From Burkholderia diffusa (GTDB lineage: Bacteria > Pseudomonadota > Gammaproteobacteria > Burkholderiales > Burkholderiaceae), in NCBI RefSeq assembly GCF_902499115.1, contig NZ_CABVPN010000035.1, forward strand, positions 1 to 64,000: a stretch of 64,000 bases of DNA, written 5' to 3'. Positions 1 to 7,570 of this stretch are shown here, piece by piece. The position numbers and the translations under genes were made by a program. Positions within the stretch are counted from its first letter, which is position 1. Every line of letters starts with the position of its first letter. Under the pieces are notes generated by a model. It searched no databases, had not been told where the DNA came from, and saw only the letters and a list, made by a program, of their open reading frames with translations.

Positions 1-1
1 C

Positions 2-70
2 GCCTCAGCCGATTCCATCCTCGAAAAGCTGCATCGACTTTGCTCGCGAATCAGCGGAACAGGACACTAG
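2..70 (+). CDS. possible 3' end of an unrecognised gene (partial)
   Basis: A frame open from the window edge runs 22 codons to a TAG at 68-70 and would end in ISGTGH. I recognise no family, and so short a stretch can be open by chance in GC-rich DNA. It points toward the 3' end of the minus-strand acyl-CoA ligase, so it would be a convergent neighbour. The sequence left of the window is needed to decide. Confidence 0.15.
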   Translation, partial: ASADSILEKLHRLCSRISGTGH

Positions 71-116
71 CGCGGCGCGCGTCGGCCACATGCGGGATGC
101 GGCCCGCACCCGCGCG

Positions 117-1679
117 TCACGCGAGTTCGCGCAGCTTGTGCTTCAGCACCTTGCCCGTCGATGCGGCGGGCAGCGCATCGAGCACGCGGATGCGCGCGGG
201 CCGCTTGTAAGGCGCGAGCCGTTGTGCGCACCATGCCTGCAGCGCGTCCTCGGTCGCGGTCGCGCCCGGCACCAGCTCGACGAACGCGAGCACTTCCTCG
301 TTGCCCTCGACCGCGCGGCCGACGACGGCTGCCTGCACGACGTCCGGGTGCGCGTTCAGCACCTGTTCGACTTCGACCGGATAGACGTTGAAGCCCGAGC
401 GGATGATCAGCTCCTTGCTGCGACCCGCGATCGTCACCGAGCCGTCGGCTTCCTGGCGCGCGAGATCGCCGGTGCTCAGCCAGCCGTCCGGAGACACGGC
501 CGCGCGCGTGGCGTCCGCGTTGCGGTAGTAGCCGAGCATCACGTTCGGCCCGCGCACGCGGATTTCACCCACTTCACCCTGCGGCACGTCCGTGCCGTCC
601 GGCGCGACGATCCGCATCTCGACGCCCGGGATCGGCACGCCGACCGAGCAGTCGGCACGCGGCGCGTCGAGCGGCGTCTGCGTGATCGTCGGGCTGCTCT
701 CGGTCATTCCGTAGCCGTTGTGCAGCGGCACGCCGTACATGCGCTCGACGCGCGCCTTCAGGTTGGCGTCGAGCGGCGAGCCGCCCGAATACGCGAAACG
801 CAGCCGCGGCGCGTGCCACGCGTGCGCGTGCGTGTGCAGGTGCTCGAGGAGCTTCGCGTGCATCGCGGGTACACCCTGGAAGATCGTCACGCCTTCGTCG
901 GCGAGCGCGATGCGCACGGCCTCCGGCGAGAAGCGCGGTGCAAGCCGCAGCGTCGCCCCGGCGTAGAGGCTGCCGAGGCAGACAGACGCGAGCCCGTACA
1001 CGTGCGACACCGGCAGCACCGTATAGACGACGTCGTCCGGCGACACGCGGCGCAGCGCGCTCGACGTCGCCGCGATGAACAGCAGGTTGCGGTGCGACAG
1101 CATCACGCCTTTCGGCGCACCCGTCGTGCCGGTCGTGTAGATCAGCGCCGCGCATTGCGCGGCGCCATCGGCCACCACCGGTTCGTCGGGCGCGCTCGTG
1201 TCGACGCGGTACGACCACGCGCCGATGTCGACCGGCAGCGTGTCGGCCGGCGTCGCGTCGTGGCGTGCCGCGTGTGCGCGCGCATCGGGCGACGCCTCGG
1301 TCGCGAATGCGATCAGCTTCGGCCGCGCATGCGCGGCGATCGCATCGAGTTCGCCGGCCGACAGCCGGGCGTTCGACACGAGCGCCCATGCGTCGACGCG
1401 CGCGGCCGCGAACAGCAGCACGATCTGCGCGACGCTGTTTTCCGCGACGATCATCACGCGATCGCCGCCATGCACGCCGAGGCGCGCGAGCCGCTCGGCG
1501 GCCGCATCGACCGCTCGCGACAGCTCGCCGTACGACAGGCGGCGCGCGTCCTCGATCAGCGCCGGATGCGCGGGCGCTTGCGCGGCCCAGCGGGCGGGCA
1601 CGTCGGCGATGCGGCCGGGCAAGGCGGCGAGCAACGCCGGGACGTCGAGCGGCGCGGATGAACGGACAGGCGAGGACAT
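117..1679 (-). CDS. AMP-dependent acyl-CoA synthetase/ligase (ANL superfamily)
   Basis: The 520-residue protein should activate a carboxylic acid as an acyl-adenylate and transfer it to CoA in the cytoplasm. The ANL core motifs are visible: the phosphate-binding loop YTTGTTGAPKG at residues 181-191, the GYGMTESSP motif, the STGD hinge motif, GRSKELIIRSGFNVYP, and the catalytic lysine in the C-terminal STGKVLKHK motif (about K510). The start at 1679 was chosen because GGAGAC lies just upstream; a longer frame reaches 1796 but its extra residues are low complexity and lack a ribosome binding site. The acyl substrate cannot be read from sequence; medium- or long-chain fatty acids or an aromatic acid are possible. 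No pathway partner lies beside it. Confidence 0.9.
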   Translation of the reverse strand: MSSPVRSSAPLDVPALLAALPGRIADVPARWAAQAPAHPALIEDARRLSYGELSRAVDAAAERLARLGVHGGDRVMIVAENSVAQIVLLFAAARVDAWALVSNARLSAGELDAIAAHARPKLIAFATEASPDARAHAARHDATPADTLPVDIGAWSYRVDTSAPDEPVVADGAAQCAALIYTTGTTGAPKGVMLSHRNLLFIAATSSALRRVSPDDVVYTVLPVSHVYGLASVCLGSLYAGATLRLAPRFSPEAVRIALADEGVTIFQGVPAMHAKLLEHLHTHAHAWHAPRLRFAYSGGSPLDANLKARVERMYGVPLHNGYGMTESSPTITQTPLDAPRADCSVGVPIPGVEMRIVAPDGTDVPQGEVGEIRVRGPNVMLGYYRNADATRAAVSPDGWLSTGDLARQEADGSVTIAGRSKELIIRSGFNVYPVEVEQVLNAHPDVVQAAVVGRAVEGNEEVLAFVELVPGATATEDALQAWCAQRLAPYKRPARIRVLDALPAASTGKVLKHKLRELA

Positions 1680-1962
1680 GGCGTCTCCAGAAGAAGGGCC
1701 GGGCGGCGGCGCGGCCAGTTTTGCGAACGATCGTGCCATGACGGCGGGCGCGCCACAATCGGTCAATCGGGCAATAGCGCTTCGCGATGTCCGCAATGAT
1801 GACGGGCGGACGGACTGACGGACAGGCGCGCCGCGGTGACGGGTGCTCGCCCCGGATACTGGTGCAAAAGGGCCGCGAGTATACCGCCGGTGCGCGGCAC
1901 GCCGCCGCGAACACGAGACGGTGCGATCGTGGGTTGACGCCCGCCCGCCGGTCGTTCGCCAT

Positions 1963-1968
1963 TAAAAT
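1963..1968 (+). promoter_or_regulatory. -10-like hexamer six nt before the ybaK ATG
   Basis: TAAAAT at 1963-1968 is followed by six nt (GCCGCC) and then the ybaK ATG. There is no purine-rich Shine-Dalgarno sequence. A TTGACG lies at 1934-1939 but is too far upstream (23-nt spacer) to be a standard -35. If this is the -10, transcription would begin at or next to the start codon. Confidence 0.4.
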
Positions 1969-1974
1969 GCCGCC

Positions 1975-2466
1975 ATGAGCAAATCCAGACACGTGTCCGA
2001 GACACCCGCGACCCAACTGCTGCGCCGTCACGGCGTCGCCTTCGGCGAGCATCCGTACGATTACGTCGAGCATGGTGGCACCGGCGAGTCGGCGCGCCAG
2101 CTCGGCGTCGACGAGCACTGCGTCGTGAAGACGCTGGTGATGGAGGACGAGCACGCGAAGCCGCTGATCGTGCTGATGCACGGCGACCGCACGGTGTCGA
2201 CCAAGAACCTCGCGCGGCAGATCGGCGCGAAACGCGTCGAGCCGTGCAAGCCCGACGTCGCGAACCGCCATTCCGGCTATCTGGTCGGCGGCACGTCGCC
2301 GTTCGGCACGCGCAAGACGATGCCCGTGTACGTCGAGTCGACCATCCTCGAATTGCCGACGATCTACCTGAACGGCGGCCGCCGCGGCTATCTCGTCAGC
2401 CTCGCGCCGGCGGTGCTCACGACGCTGCTCGGCGCGACGCCCGTGGAGTGCGCGAGCGTCGACTGA
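1975..2466 (+). CDS. ybaK: YbaK/EbsC-type Cys-tRNA(Pro) deacylase
   Basis: This 163-residue protein belongs to the YbaK/ProX trans-editing family, which hydrolyses Cys-tRNA(Pro) (and Cys-tRNA(Cys)) formed by misacylation. The length matches free-standing YbaK. The family pattern is clear: KTLVMEDEHAKPLIVLMHGD, STKNLARQIGAKRVEPCKP with the conserved lysine region, then GYLVGGTSPFGTRKTMPVYVE and the NGGRRGYLVSL substrate-pocket segment. It is a single-gene unit, divergent from the ligase at 117-1679. The start has a -10-like TAAAAT only six nt upstream and no ribosome binding site, so it may be translated from a leaderless message. Confidence 0.92.
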   Translation: MSKSRHVSETPATQLLRRHGVAFGEHPYDYVEHGGTGESARQLGVDEHCVVKTLVMEDEHAKPLIVLMHGDRTVSTKNLARQIGAKRVEPCKPDVANRHSGYLVGGTSPFGTRKTMPVYVESTILELPTIYLNGGRRGYLVSLAPAVLTTLLGATPVECASVD

Positions 2467-2650
2467 GGGTTTCACCTTCGTGGCAGGCCGTGCTCGTTCG
2501 GTAGAATGGGCGCCGTTTCGGCCGGTCGGACCGCACGACCGGCCGAAACGGCCTCCCGGCGGTTCGCCGCGACGGCGTCCGCCGCAACTGGCCGGCATGC
2601 CGCGCGTCTGGCCGCCAATTCACCGATACGTTGAAAGAAGAGTTCTCCGC

Positions 2651-3289
2651 ATGCAGATCCTGCTCGCCGCACTTGTTGCCTACCTGATCGGTTCGGTGTC
2701 GTTCGCCGTCGTCGTCAGCGCCGCGATGGGCCTGGCCGATCCCCGTTCGTACGGGTCGAAGAATCCCGGCGCGACCAACGTGCTGCGCAGCGGCAACAAG
2801 AAGGCCGCGATCCTGACACTCGTCGGCGACGCATTCAAGGGCTGGCTCGCCGTCTGGCTCGCGCGGCATTTCGGGTTGCCTGACGTCGCCGTTGCGTGGG
2901 TCGCGATCGCCGTGTTCCTCGGCCACCTGTATCCGGTGTTCTTCCGCTTCCAGGGCGGCAAGGGCGTGGCGACCGCGGCCGGCGTGCTGCTCGCCGTGCA
3001 TCCGGTGCTCGGCCTGGCGACTGCGCTGACCTGGCTGATCGTCGCATTCTTCTTCCGCTATTCGTCGCTCGCGGCGCTGGTGGCGGCCGTGTTCGCACCG
3101 GTGTTCGACGTGTTCCTGTTCGGCACCGGCCACAACCCGGTCGCGTGGGCCGTGCTCGCGATGAGCGTGCTGCTCGTGTGGCGTCACCGCGGCAACATCT
3201 CGAAGCTGCTGGCGGGGCAGGAAAGCCGGATCGGCGAGAAGAAGAAGGCCGCGTCCGACGGCGGCGCGCAGGACGGCGGGAAGGCCTGA
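2651..3289 (+). CDS. plsY: glycerol-3-phosphate acyltransferase PlsY
   Basis: PlsY transfers an acyl group from acyl-phosphate to glycerol-3-phosphate, the first step of phosphatidic acid synthesis at the inner membrane. The 212-residue protein has several hydrophobic helices and the three PlsY loop motifs: YLIGSVSFAVVVS, GSKNPGATNVLRSGNKKAA, and GHLYPVFFRFQGGKGVATAAG. The frame is open from 2480, but the extra N-terminus is not family-like; ATG 2651 follows AAGAAGAG and gives the standard MQILLAALVAYLIGS start. A possible -10 (TAGAAT, 2502-2507) would give a leader of about 140 nt. The Lys-rich tail (EKKKAASDGG) is a variable cytoplasmic end. Confidence 0.95.
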   Translation: MQILLAALVAYLIGSVSFAVVVSAAMGLADPRSYGSKNPGATNVLRSGNKKAAILTLVGDAFKGWLAVWLARHFGLPDVAVAWVAIAVFLGHLYPVFFRFQGGKGVATAAGVLLAVHPVLGLATALTWLIVAFFFRYSSLAALVAAVFAPVFDVFLFGTGHNPVAWAVLAMSVLLVWRHRGNISKLLAGQESRIGEKKKAASDGGAQDGGKA

Positions 3290-3382
3290 GGAAGGGGATG
3301 ACTGCTGCCGCCCGCAGGGGCGCCCGGCATGCGGGGCCCGGCGGCGCGGCGTGAGCGGCGACGCTGCGGTCGATGGCGTCGA

Positions 3383-3868
3383 TCAGTCGCGGAAGTTGTT
3401 GAAGTCGAGCGGGGTGTCGGTCACGTCCTTGCGCAGCATCGCGATCACGCTCTGCAGGTCGTCGCGCTTCGTGCCGGCCACGCGCACCGCGTCGCCCTGA
3501 ATGCTCGCCTGCACCTTGATCTTGCTGTCTTTCACGAGCCTGACGATCTTCTTCGCGAGGTCGCCCGTCACGCCCTTCTTCACGGTGACGATCTGCTTGA
3601 CCTTGTCGCCGCCGATCTTCTCGACCTTGCCATAGTCGAGGAAGCGCACATCGACGTTGCGCTTCGCGAGCTTGTTGATCAGCACGTCCTTGACCTGGCC
3701 GAGCTTGAAATCGTCGTCGGCGAACAGCGTCAGCTCGCGCTCCTTCTGTTCGACGCGCGCGTCGGAGCCCTTGAAGTCGAAGCGCGTCGAAATTTCCTTG
3801 TTCGACTGCTCGATGGCGTTCTTCACTTCGATCATGTTCGCTTCGGAAACGACGTCGAACGATGGCAT
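3383..3868 (-). CDS. YajQ family nucleotide-binding protein
   Basis: The 161-residue protein begins MPSFDVVSEANMIEV and carries the family signature STRFDFKGSDA; the length is normal for YajQ (about 160). Proteins of this family bind nucleotides, and a Xanthomonas/Pseudomonas homologue has been reported as a cyclic-di-GMP-binding virulence regulator; that role is not shown for this one. Start 3868 is supported by GGGAGA upstream; the in-frame extension to 3913 has no support. It is convergent with plsY and divergent from murB. Confidence 0.92.
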   Translation of the reverse strand: MPSFDVVSEANMIEVKNAIEQSNKEISTRFDFKGSDARVEQKERELTLFADDDFKLGQVKDVLINKLAKRNVDVRFLDYGKVEKIGGDKVKQIVTVKKGVTGDLAKKIVRLVKDSKIKVQASIQGDAVRVAGTKRDDLQSVIAMLRKDVTDTPLDFNNFRD

Positions 3869-4004
3869 GGCATTCTCCCTTGAGATGCGTGCGCCCGGCT
3901 CGCGCGCGGGCACTCGCTATAATTGCGGACTGTTTGCCATTTTACCGATGCCCCTCCGTTTGCCCAAGGCCGGCCGTAAGGCCGCCCGGCGGACGTGACC
4001 GCGA

Positions 4005-5054
4005 ATGCCGATGCCTCCTGACGATTCCGCCCTGTCGCTGCTCCCCGACCATCCGCTTGCTGCGCACAATACGTTCGGCATCGCCGCGAAGGCGCGCTTT
4101 GCCGCGCGCATCACGCAGGCGGCGCAGTTCGAGGCGCTGCACCGCGACCAGCGCGTCGCGTCGCTGCCGCAGCTCGTGCTCGGCGGCGGCAGCAACGTCG
4201 TGTTCACGCGCGATTTCGACGGCGTCGTGCTGCTCGACGAGATCGCCGGCCGCCGCGTCGTGCGCGAGGACGACGACGCGTGGTACGTCGAGGCCGGCGG
4301 CGGCGAGACCTGGCACGCGTTCGTCGCGTGGACGCTCGAGCACGGGATGCCGGGCCTGGAGAACCTTGCGTTGATTCCGGGCACCGTCGGCGCCGCGCCG
4401 ATCCAGAACATCGGCGCGTACGGCCTCGAGATGAAGACCTGTTTCGACTCGCTGGTCGCCGTCGAGCTCGCGACGGGGCGCAGCGAGCGCTTCGACGCCG
4501 CGCGCTGCGCGTTCGGCTATCGCGACAGCTTCTTCAAGCGGGAAGGGCGCGGCCGGTTCGCGATCGTATCGGTGACGTTCCGGCTGCCCAAGCGCTGGAC
4601 GCCGCGGCTCGGCTACGCGGACGTCACGCGCGAGCTCGACGCGCGCGGCATCGCGCCGGACGCGGCAACGCCGCGCGACGTGTTCGATGCAGTCGTCGCG
4701 ATCCGCCGCGCGAAGCTGCCCGATCCGCTCGTGCTCGGCAACGCGGGCAGCTTCTTCAAGAATCCGGTGATCGATGCCGCGCAGTTCGACGCGCTGCGCG
4801 CGCGCGTGCCGGACGTGGTGTCGTATCCGCAGCCGGACGGGCAGGTGAAGCTCGCGGCCGGCTGGTTGATCGACCGCTGCGGCTGGAAAGGGCGCGCGCT
4901 GGGGGCGGCGGCCGTGCACGACCGGCAGGCGCTCGTGCTGGTGAATCACGGCGGCGCGACGGGTGTCGAGGTCCTCGCGCTGGCGCGCGCGATCCAGGAC
5001 GACGTGCGCGAGCGGTTCGGTGTCGAGCTCGAACCCGAGCCGGTGTGCCTGTAA
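4005..5054 (+). CDS. murB: UDP-N-acetylenolpyruvoylglucosamine reductase MurB
   Basis: MurB is the FAD- and NADPH-dependent enzyme that reduces UDP-GlcNAc-enolpyruvate to UDP-MurNAc in peptidoglycan synthesis. The 349-residue protein shows the PCMH-type FAD-binding segment (HNTFGIAAKARFAARI, then LGGGSNVVFTRDF), the IPGTVGAAPIQNIGAYGLE motif, the active-site region FGYRDSFFK, and NAGSFFKNPVI with the conserved serine/phenylalanine. A second in-frame ATG at 4011 is an alternative start. A TATAAT at 3916-3921 would give a leader of roughly 80 nt. It ends at a bidirectional terminator shared with argF. Confidence 0.95.
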   Translation: MPMPPDDSALSLLPDHPLAAHNTFGIAAKARFAARITQAAQFEALHRDQRVASLPQLVLGGGSNVVFTRDFDGVVLLDEIAGRRVVREDDDAWYVEAGGGETWHAFVAWTLEHGMPGLENLALIPGTVGAAPIQNIGAYGLEMKTCFDSLVAVELATGRSERFDAARCAFGYRDSFFKREGRGRFAIVSVTFRLPKRWTPRLGYADVTRELDARGIAPDAATPRDVFDAVVAIRRAKLPDPLVLGNAGSFFKNPVIDAAQFDALRARVPDVVSYPQPDGQVKLAAGWLIDRCGWKGRALGAAAVHDRQALVLVNHGGATGVEVLALARAIQDDVRERFGVELEPEPVCL

Positions 5055-5102
5055 CGCGGTCTTTCGTACCGCGCATTTCATTCGCTTCCGCCGCGTACAA
5101 AC

Positions 5103-5134
5103 AAAAAGCGCCGATCGACGATCGGCGCTTTTTT
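5103..5134. terminator. bidirectional terminator between murB and argF
   Basis: The arms AAAGCGCCGATCG and CGATCGGCGCTTT form a near-perfect stem flanked by an A-run on the left and a T-run on the right, so it can act on both converging genes. Confidence 0.85.
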
Positions 5135-5182
5135 GCATGCCGCCGGATGCCGGCGGTGCTCGGGTGCTGCGGGGTGCTGCGA

Positions 5183-6112
5183 TCAGTGCTTGAGCCGGCC
5201 GAGCAGCAGGAACTCCATCAGCGCCTTCTGCACGTGCAGGCGGTTTTCCGCCTCGTCCCACACGACGCTCTGCGGGCCGTCGATCACGCCGGCCGTCACT
5301 TCCTCGCCGCGGTGCGCGGGCAGGCAGTGCATGAAGAGCGCGTCCGCGTTCGCATGGCCCATCATTTCCTCGTCGACGCACCAGTCGGCAAATGCCTGCT
5401 TGCGCGCTTCGTTCTCGGCTTCGAAGCCCATGCTCGTCCACACGTCGGTCGTCACGAGATCGGCGCCCTTGCACGCTTCGTTCGGATCGTCGAACACCTC
5501 GTAGAACGGCGCGCTGTCCGGCGACACGAGCTTCATGTCGAGCGCATAGCCCGGCGGCGTCGACAGGCGCAGCTTGAAGCCGAGGATCTGCGCGGCTTCG
5601 ATCCACGTATAGAGCATGTTGTTCGCATCGCCGACCCACGCGACCGTCTTGCCGGCGATCGGGCCGCGGTGCTCGTAGTACGTGAAGATGTCGGCGAGCA
5701 CCTGGCACGGGTGGTATTCGTTGGTCAGGCCGTTGATCACCGGCACGCGGGAGTTCTCCGCGAAGCGCTTGATGACCTCCTGCTCGAACGTGCGGATCAT
5801 GATGATGTCGACCATCCGCGAGATGACCTGCGCGGAATCCTCGACCGGCTCGCCGCGGCCGAGCTGCGTGTCGCGCGTGCTCATGAACACCGCGTGGCCG
5901 CCGAGCTGGAAGATGCCGGCTTCGAACGACAGGCGCGTGCGCGTCGAGCTCTTCTCGAAGATCATCGCGAGCGTGCGGTCGTGCAGCGGGTGATAGGTCT
6001 CGTAGTTCTTGAACTTGCGCTTCAGGATACCCGTGCGTTCGAGCACGTACTCGTAGTCTTCCAGCGAGAAATCCTTGAACTGCAGGTAGTGACGAATGGT
6101 TTTGGCGGTCAT
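5183..6112 (-). CDS. argF: ornithine carbamoyltransferase ArgF
   Basis: ArgF condenses ornithine and carbamoyl phosphate to citrulline in arginine synthesis. The 309-residue protein has the carbamoyl-phosphate motif STRTR (residues 56-60), the YHPCQVLADIFTYYE segment, and the ornithine-site motif HCLPAHRG near the C-terminus. The start at 6112 gives the family N-terminus (MTAKTIRHYLQFKDFS); the frame stays open to 6250 without family resemblance. It stands alone and is divergent from the DUF3579 gene. A perfect DnaA box (6170-6178) lies in the shared upstream region. Confidence 0.95.
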   Translation of the reverse strand: MTAKTIRHYLQFKDFSLEDYEYVLERTGILKRKFKNYETYHPLHDRTLAMIFEKSSTRTRLSFEAGIFQLGGHAVFMSTRDTQLGRGEPVEDSAQVISRMVDIIMIRTFEQEVIKRFAENSRVPVINGLTNEYHPCQVLADIFTYYEHRGPIAGKTVAWVGDANNMLYTWIEAAQILGFKLRLSTPPGYALDMKLVSPDSAPFYEVFDDPNEACKGADLVTTDVWTSMGFEAENEARKQAFADWCVDEEMMGHANADALFMHCLPAHRGEEVTAGVIDGPQSVVWDEAENRLHVQKALMEFLLLGRLKH

Positions 6113-6525
6113 GAAACGAAATACGGCGGGTCTGAACCGGCAGCGGAGCCGGACGGCGCCGCCGTCGGGTGTGGATAACTCAAAGCAGCATAAAGGATTT
6201 TCTGTGCTTTGACGAGCCGCGCCGAAAACCGGGGCGCGATCGTGGCGCACACTGGAGGATGCCGGAAGAGGGGGCGCGAGACGACGCGCGATGTCGCGCT
6301 GCGGTATAATTCAAAAGTTTTCTCCAGCCCGGCAGGCAAGGCTCTTCGCGCTCTGCCGGACACAAGCCATGCGCTGCACAAATCCGGTGCGGCGCGTCGG
6401 CGGCACGCAGCGACGGCCTGTTTTCGGGATATCGGAGCGCGTCTGTCGTCGTCCACTCCAGCTTTGTGTTCGCGTATCCAGGCGCCGTCGCCTGGACATC
6501 GCCGGGCCGTCACTTGGGTAACCAC
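6113..6525. other. argF/DUF3579 divergent intergenic region
   Basis: This 413-bp gap holds the promoters of the two divergent genes. TGTGGATAA at 6170-6178 is a perfect DnaA box (reverse of TTATCCACA). TATAAT at 6305-6310 is a good plus-strand -10, without a convincing -35, and would leave a leader of about 210 nt ahead of the DUF3579 gene. I see no coding signal in the rest. Confidence 0.5.
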
Positions 6526-6846
6526 ATGGCTGAAACCCCTCCGACCGAATTCTTCATCCAGGGCATCACGAAAGACGGGAAAAAGTTTCGCCCGAGCGAC
6601 TGGTCGGAGCGTCTGGCCGGCGTGATGGCCTGTTTCGGGCCGGGTGCGAGCGGGCCGAACGCGCGCCTGAAATATTCGCTGTACGTGCGCCCGACGATGC
6701 TCGGCGACCTGAAATGCGTGATCCTCGATTCCCGGCTGCGCGACATCGAGCCGATGGCGTTCGATTTCGTGCTGAACTTCGCGAAGGACAACAACCTCGT
6801 CGTCACCGAGGCGTGCGAGTTGCCGGACTACAACGAGAAGAAGTGA
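6526..6846 (+). CDS. DUF3579 domain-containing protein
   Basis: A 106-residue cytoplasmic protein without signal or membrane segments. It matches the DUF3579 family, which is found mainly in Betaproteobacteria: TEFFIQGITKDGKKFRPSDW near the N-terminus, then ARLKYSLYVRPTMLGDLKCV and MAFDFVLNFAKDNNLVV. The function is unknown. Start 6526 was chosen by family resemblance; the frame is open from 6466. The leader is unusually long if the TATAAT at 6305 is the promoter. It is followed by a bidirectional terminator shared with rpsT. Confidence 0.85.
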   Translation: MAETPPTEFFIQGITKDGKKFRPSDWSERLAGVMACFGPGASGPNARLKYSLYVRPTMLGDLKCVILDSRLRDIEPMAFDFVLNFAKDNNLVVTEACELPDYNEKK

Positions 6847-6920
6847 ATTCGGCGGGCGAGGGGGCATCCCGCGCCCGCGCCTGACGGTCGCCCGGCGCGA
6901 TGCGCAGGCGACGCGCAACA

Positions 6921-6946
6921 AAAAAGCCCGCCTAGGCGGGCTTTTT
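6921..6946. terminator. bidirectional terminator between DUF3579 gene and rpsT
   Basis: AAAAAGCCCGCC and GGCGGGCTTTTT form a perfect stem around a two-base centre (TA), with A- and T-runs on both sides. Confidence 0.85.
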
Positions 6947-6993
6947 CGTGATCGCAGGAAACAGGAACGCCCGCGAGAGCGGGCGCGCCGGAT

Positions 6994-7266
6994 TTACGCT
7001 GCTGCCTGCAGGCCCTTGACGGCTGCGGCGAGGCGGCTCTTGCTGCGAGCGGCCTTGTTCTTGTGAACGATCTTCTTGTCGGCGATCGTGTCGATCGTCT
7101 TCACGGCAGCCTTGAACAGCTCGGCAGCCTTTGCCTGGTCGCCGGCTTCAACAGCCTTGCGAACCGACTTGATCGCGGTACGGAATTTCGAGCGCAGCGC
7201 CGAGTTGTGCGAATTTGCCTTCGCGGCTTGGCGGGCGCGCTTGCGTGCTTGTGCGGAGTTAGCCAT
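6994..7266 (-). CDS. rpsT: 30S ribosomal protein S20
   Basis: The 90-residue basic protein begins MANSAQARKRARQAAKANSHN, the S20 signature, and ends in an Ala/Lys-rich helix. It binds 16S rRNA early in 30S assembly. The length is normal. It is monocistronic and divergent from murJ. Its leader of roughly 170 nt (from the promoter at 7442-7471) is long enough for the autogenous translational control known for S20 in E. coli, but I did not identify a specific structure. Confidence 0.97.
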   Translation of the reverse strand: MANSAQARKRARQAAKANSHNSALRSKFRTAIKSVRKAVEAGDQAKAAELFKAAVKTIDTIADKKIVHKNKAARSKSRLAAAVKGLQAAA

Positions 7267-7441
7267 GACGGTTCCTTATCCTGTCCTGTTTCCAGAGCTT
7301 GGAGCCTGACGGCCAAGCGCTGCTTTTCGATCCGTCCCCTGAGAGCGATTGCCCAGGGGCGCATAAAAAACGGTGATTTTAACCGAGGCCGAGACATGAA
7401 AACGACAGGCGCCGTGCATGTAACAGGCTCAGAAACCGGCG

Positions 7442-7471
7442 ATTATAGCAACAAAATCAAGCGCGTGGCAA
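7442..7471 (-). promoter_or_regulatory. rpsT promoter
   Basis: On the minus strand TTGCCA (7466-7471) and a perfect TATAAT (7442-7447) are separated by 18 nt. Expected transcription start is near 7435, giving a 5' leader of about 170 nt. Confidence 0.6.
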
Positions 7472-7555
7472 GGTCAACGTGATGTCGGACGGACGGGGGC
7501 GCCGGCGACATGGGCCCTTTTCGGCATCCGTCCGTGCCGGGGCACGCAACGTCCG

Positions 7556-7561
7556 TATAAT
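7556..7561 (+). promoter_or_regulatory. -10 hexamer of murJ
   Basis: A perfect TATAAT ends nine nt before the murJ ATG at 7571. There is no Shine-Dalgarno sequence in the interval, so the message would have a leader of zero to three nt. No good -35 is visible. Confidence 0.45.
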
Positions 7562-7570
7562 AAGCGCCCC

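Larger units (their letters stand above)
7267..7570. other. rpsT/murJ divergent intergenic region
   Basis: This 304-bp gap holds the rpsT leader and promoter on the minus strand and the murJ promoter on the plus strand. There is no further coding sequence that I can support. Confidence 0.6.

Noticed and set aside
1934..1968. Classical sigma-70 promoter TTGACG...TAAAAT for ybaK
   Set aside because: The 23-nt spacer is too long; only the -10-like element was kept.
574..2598. 674-codon minus-strand ORF spanning ybaK and the acyl-CoA ligase
   Set aside because: Arg/Ala-rich translation without any family motif, antisense or frame-shifted to two clear genes; a typical GC-rich shadow.
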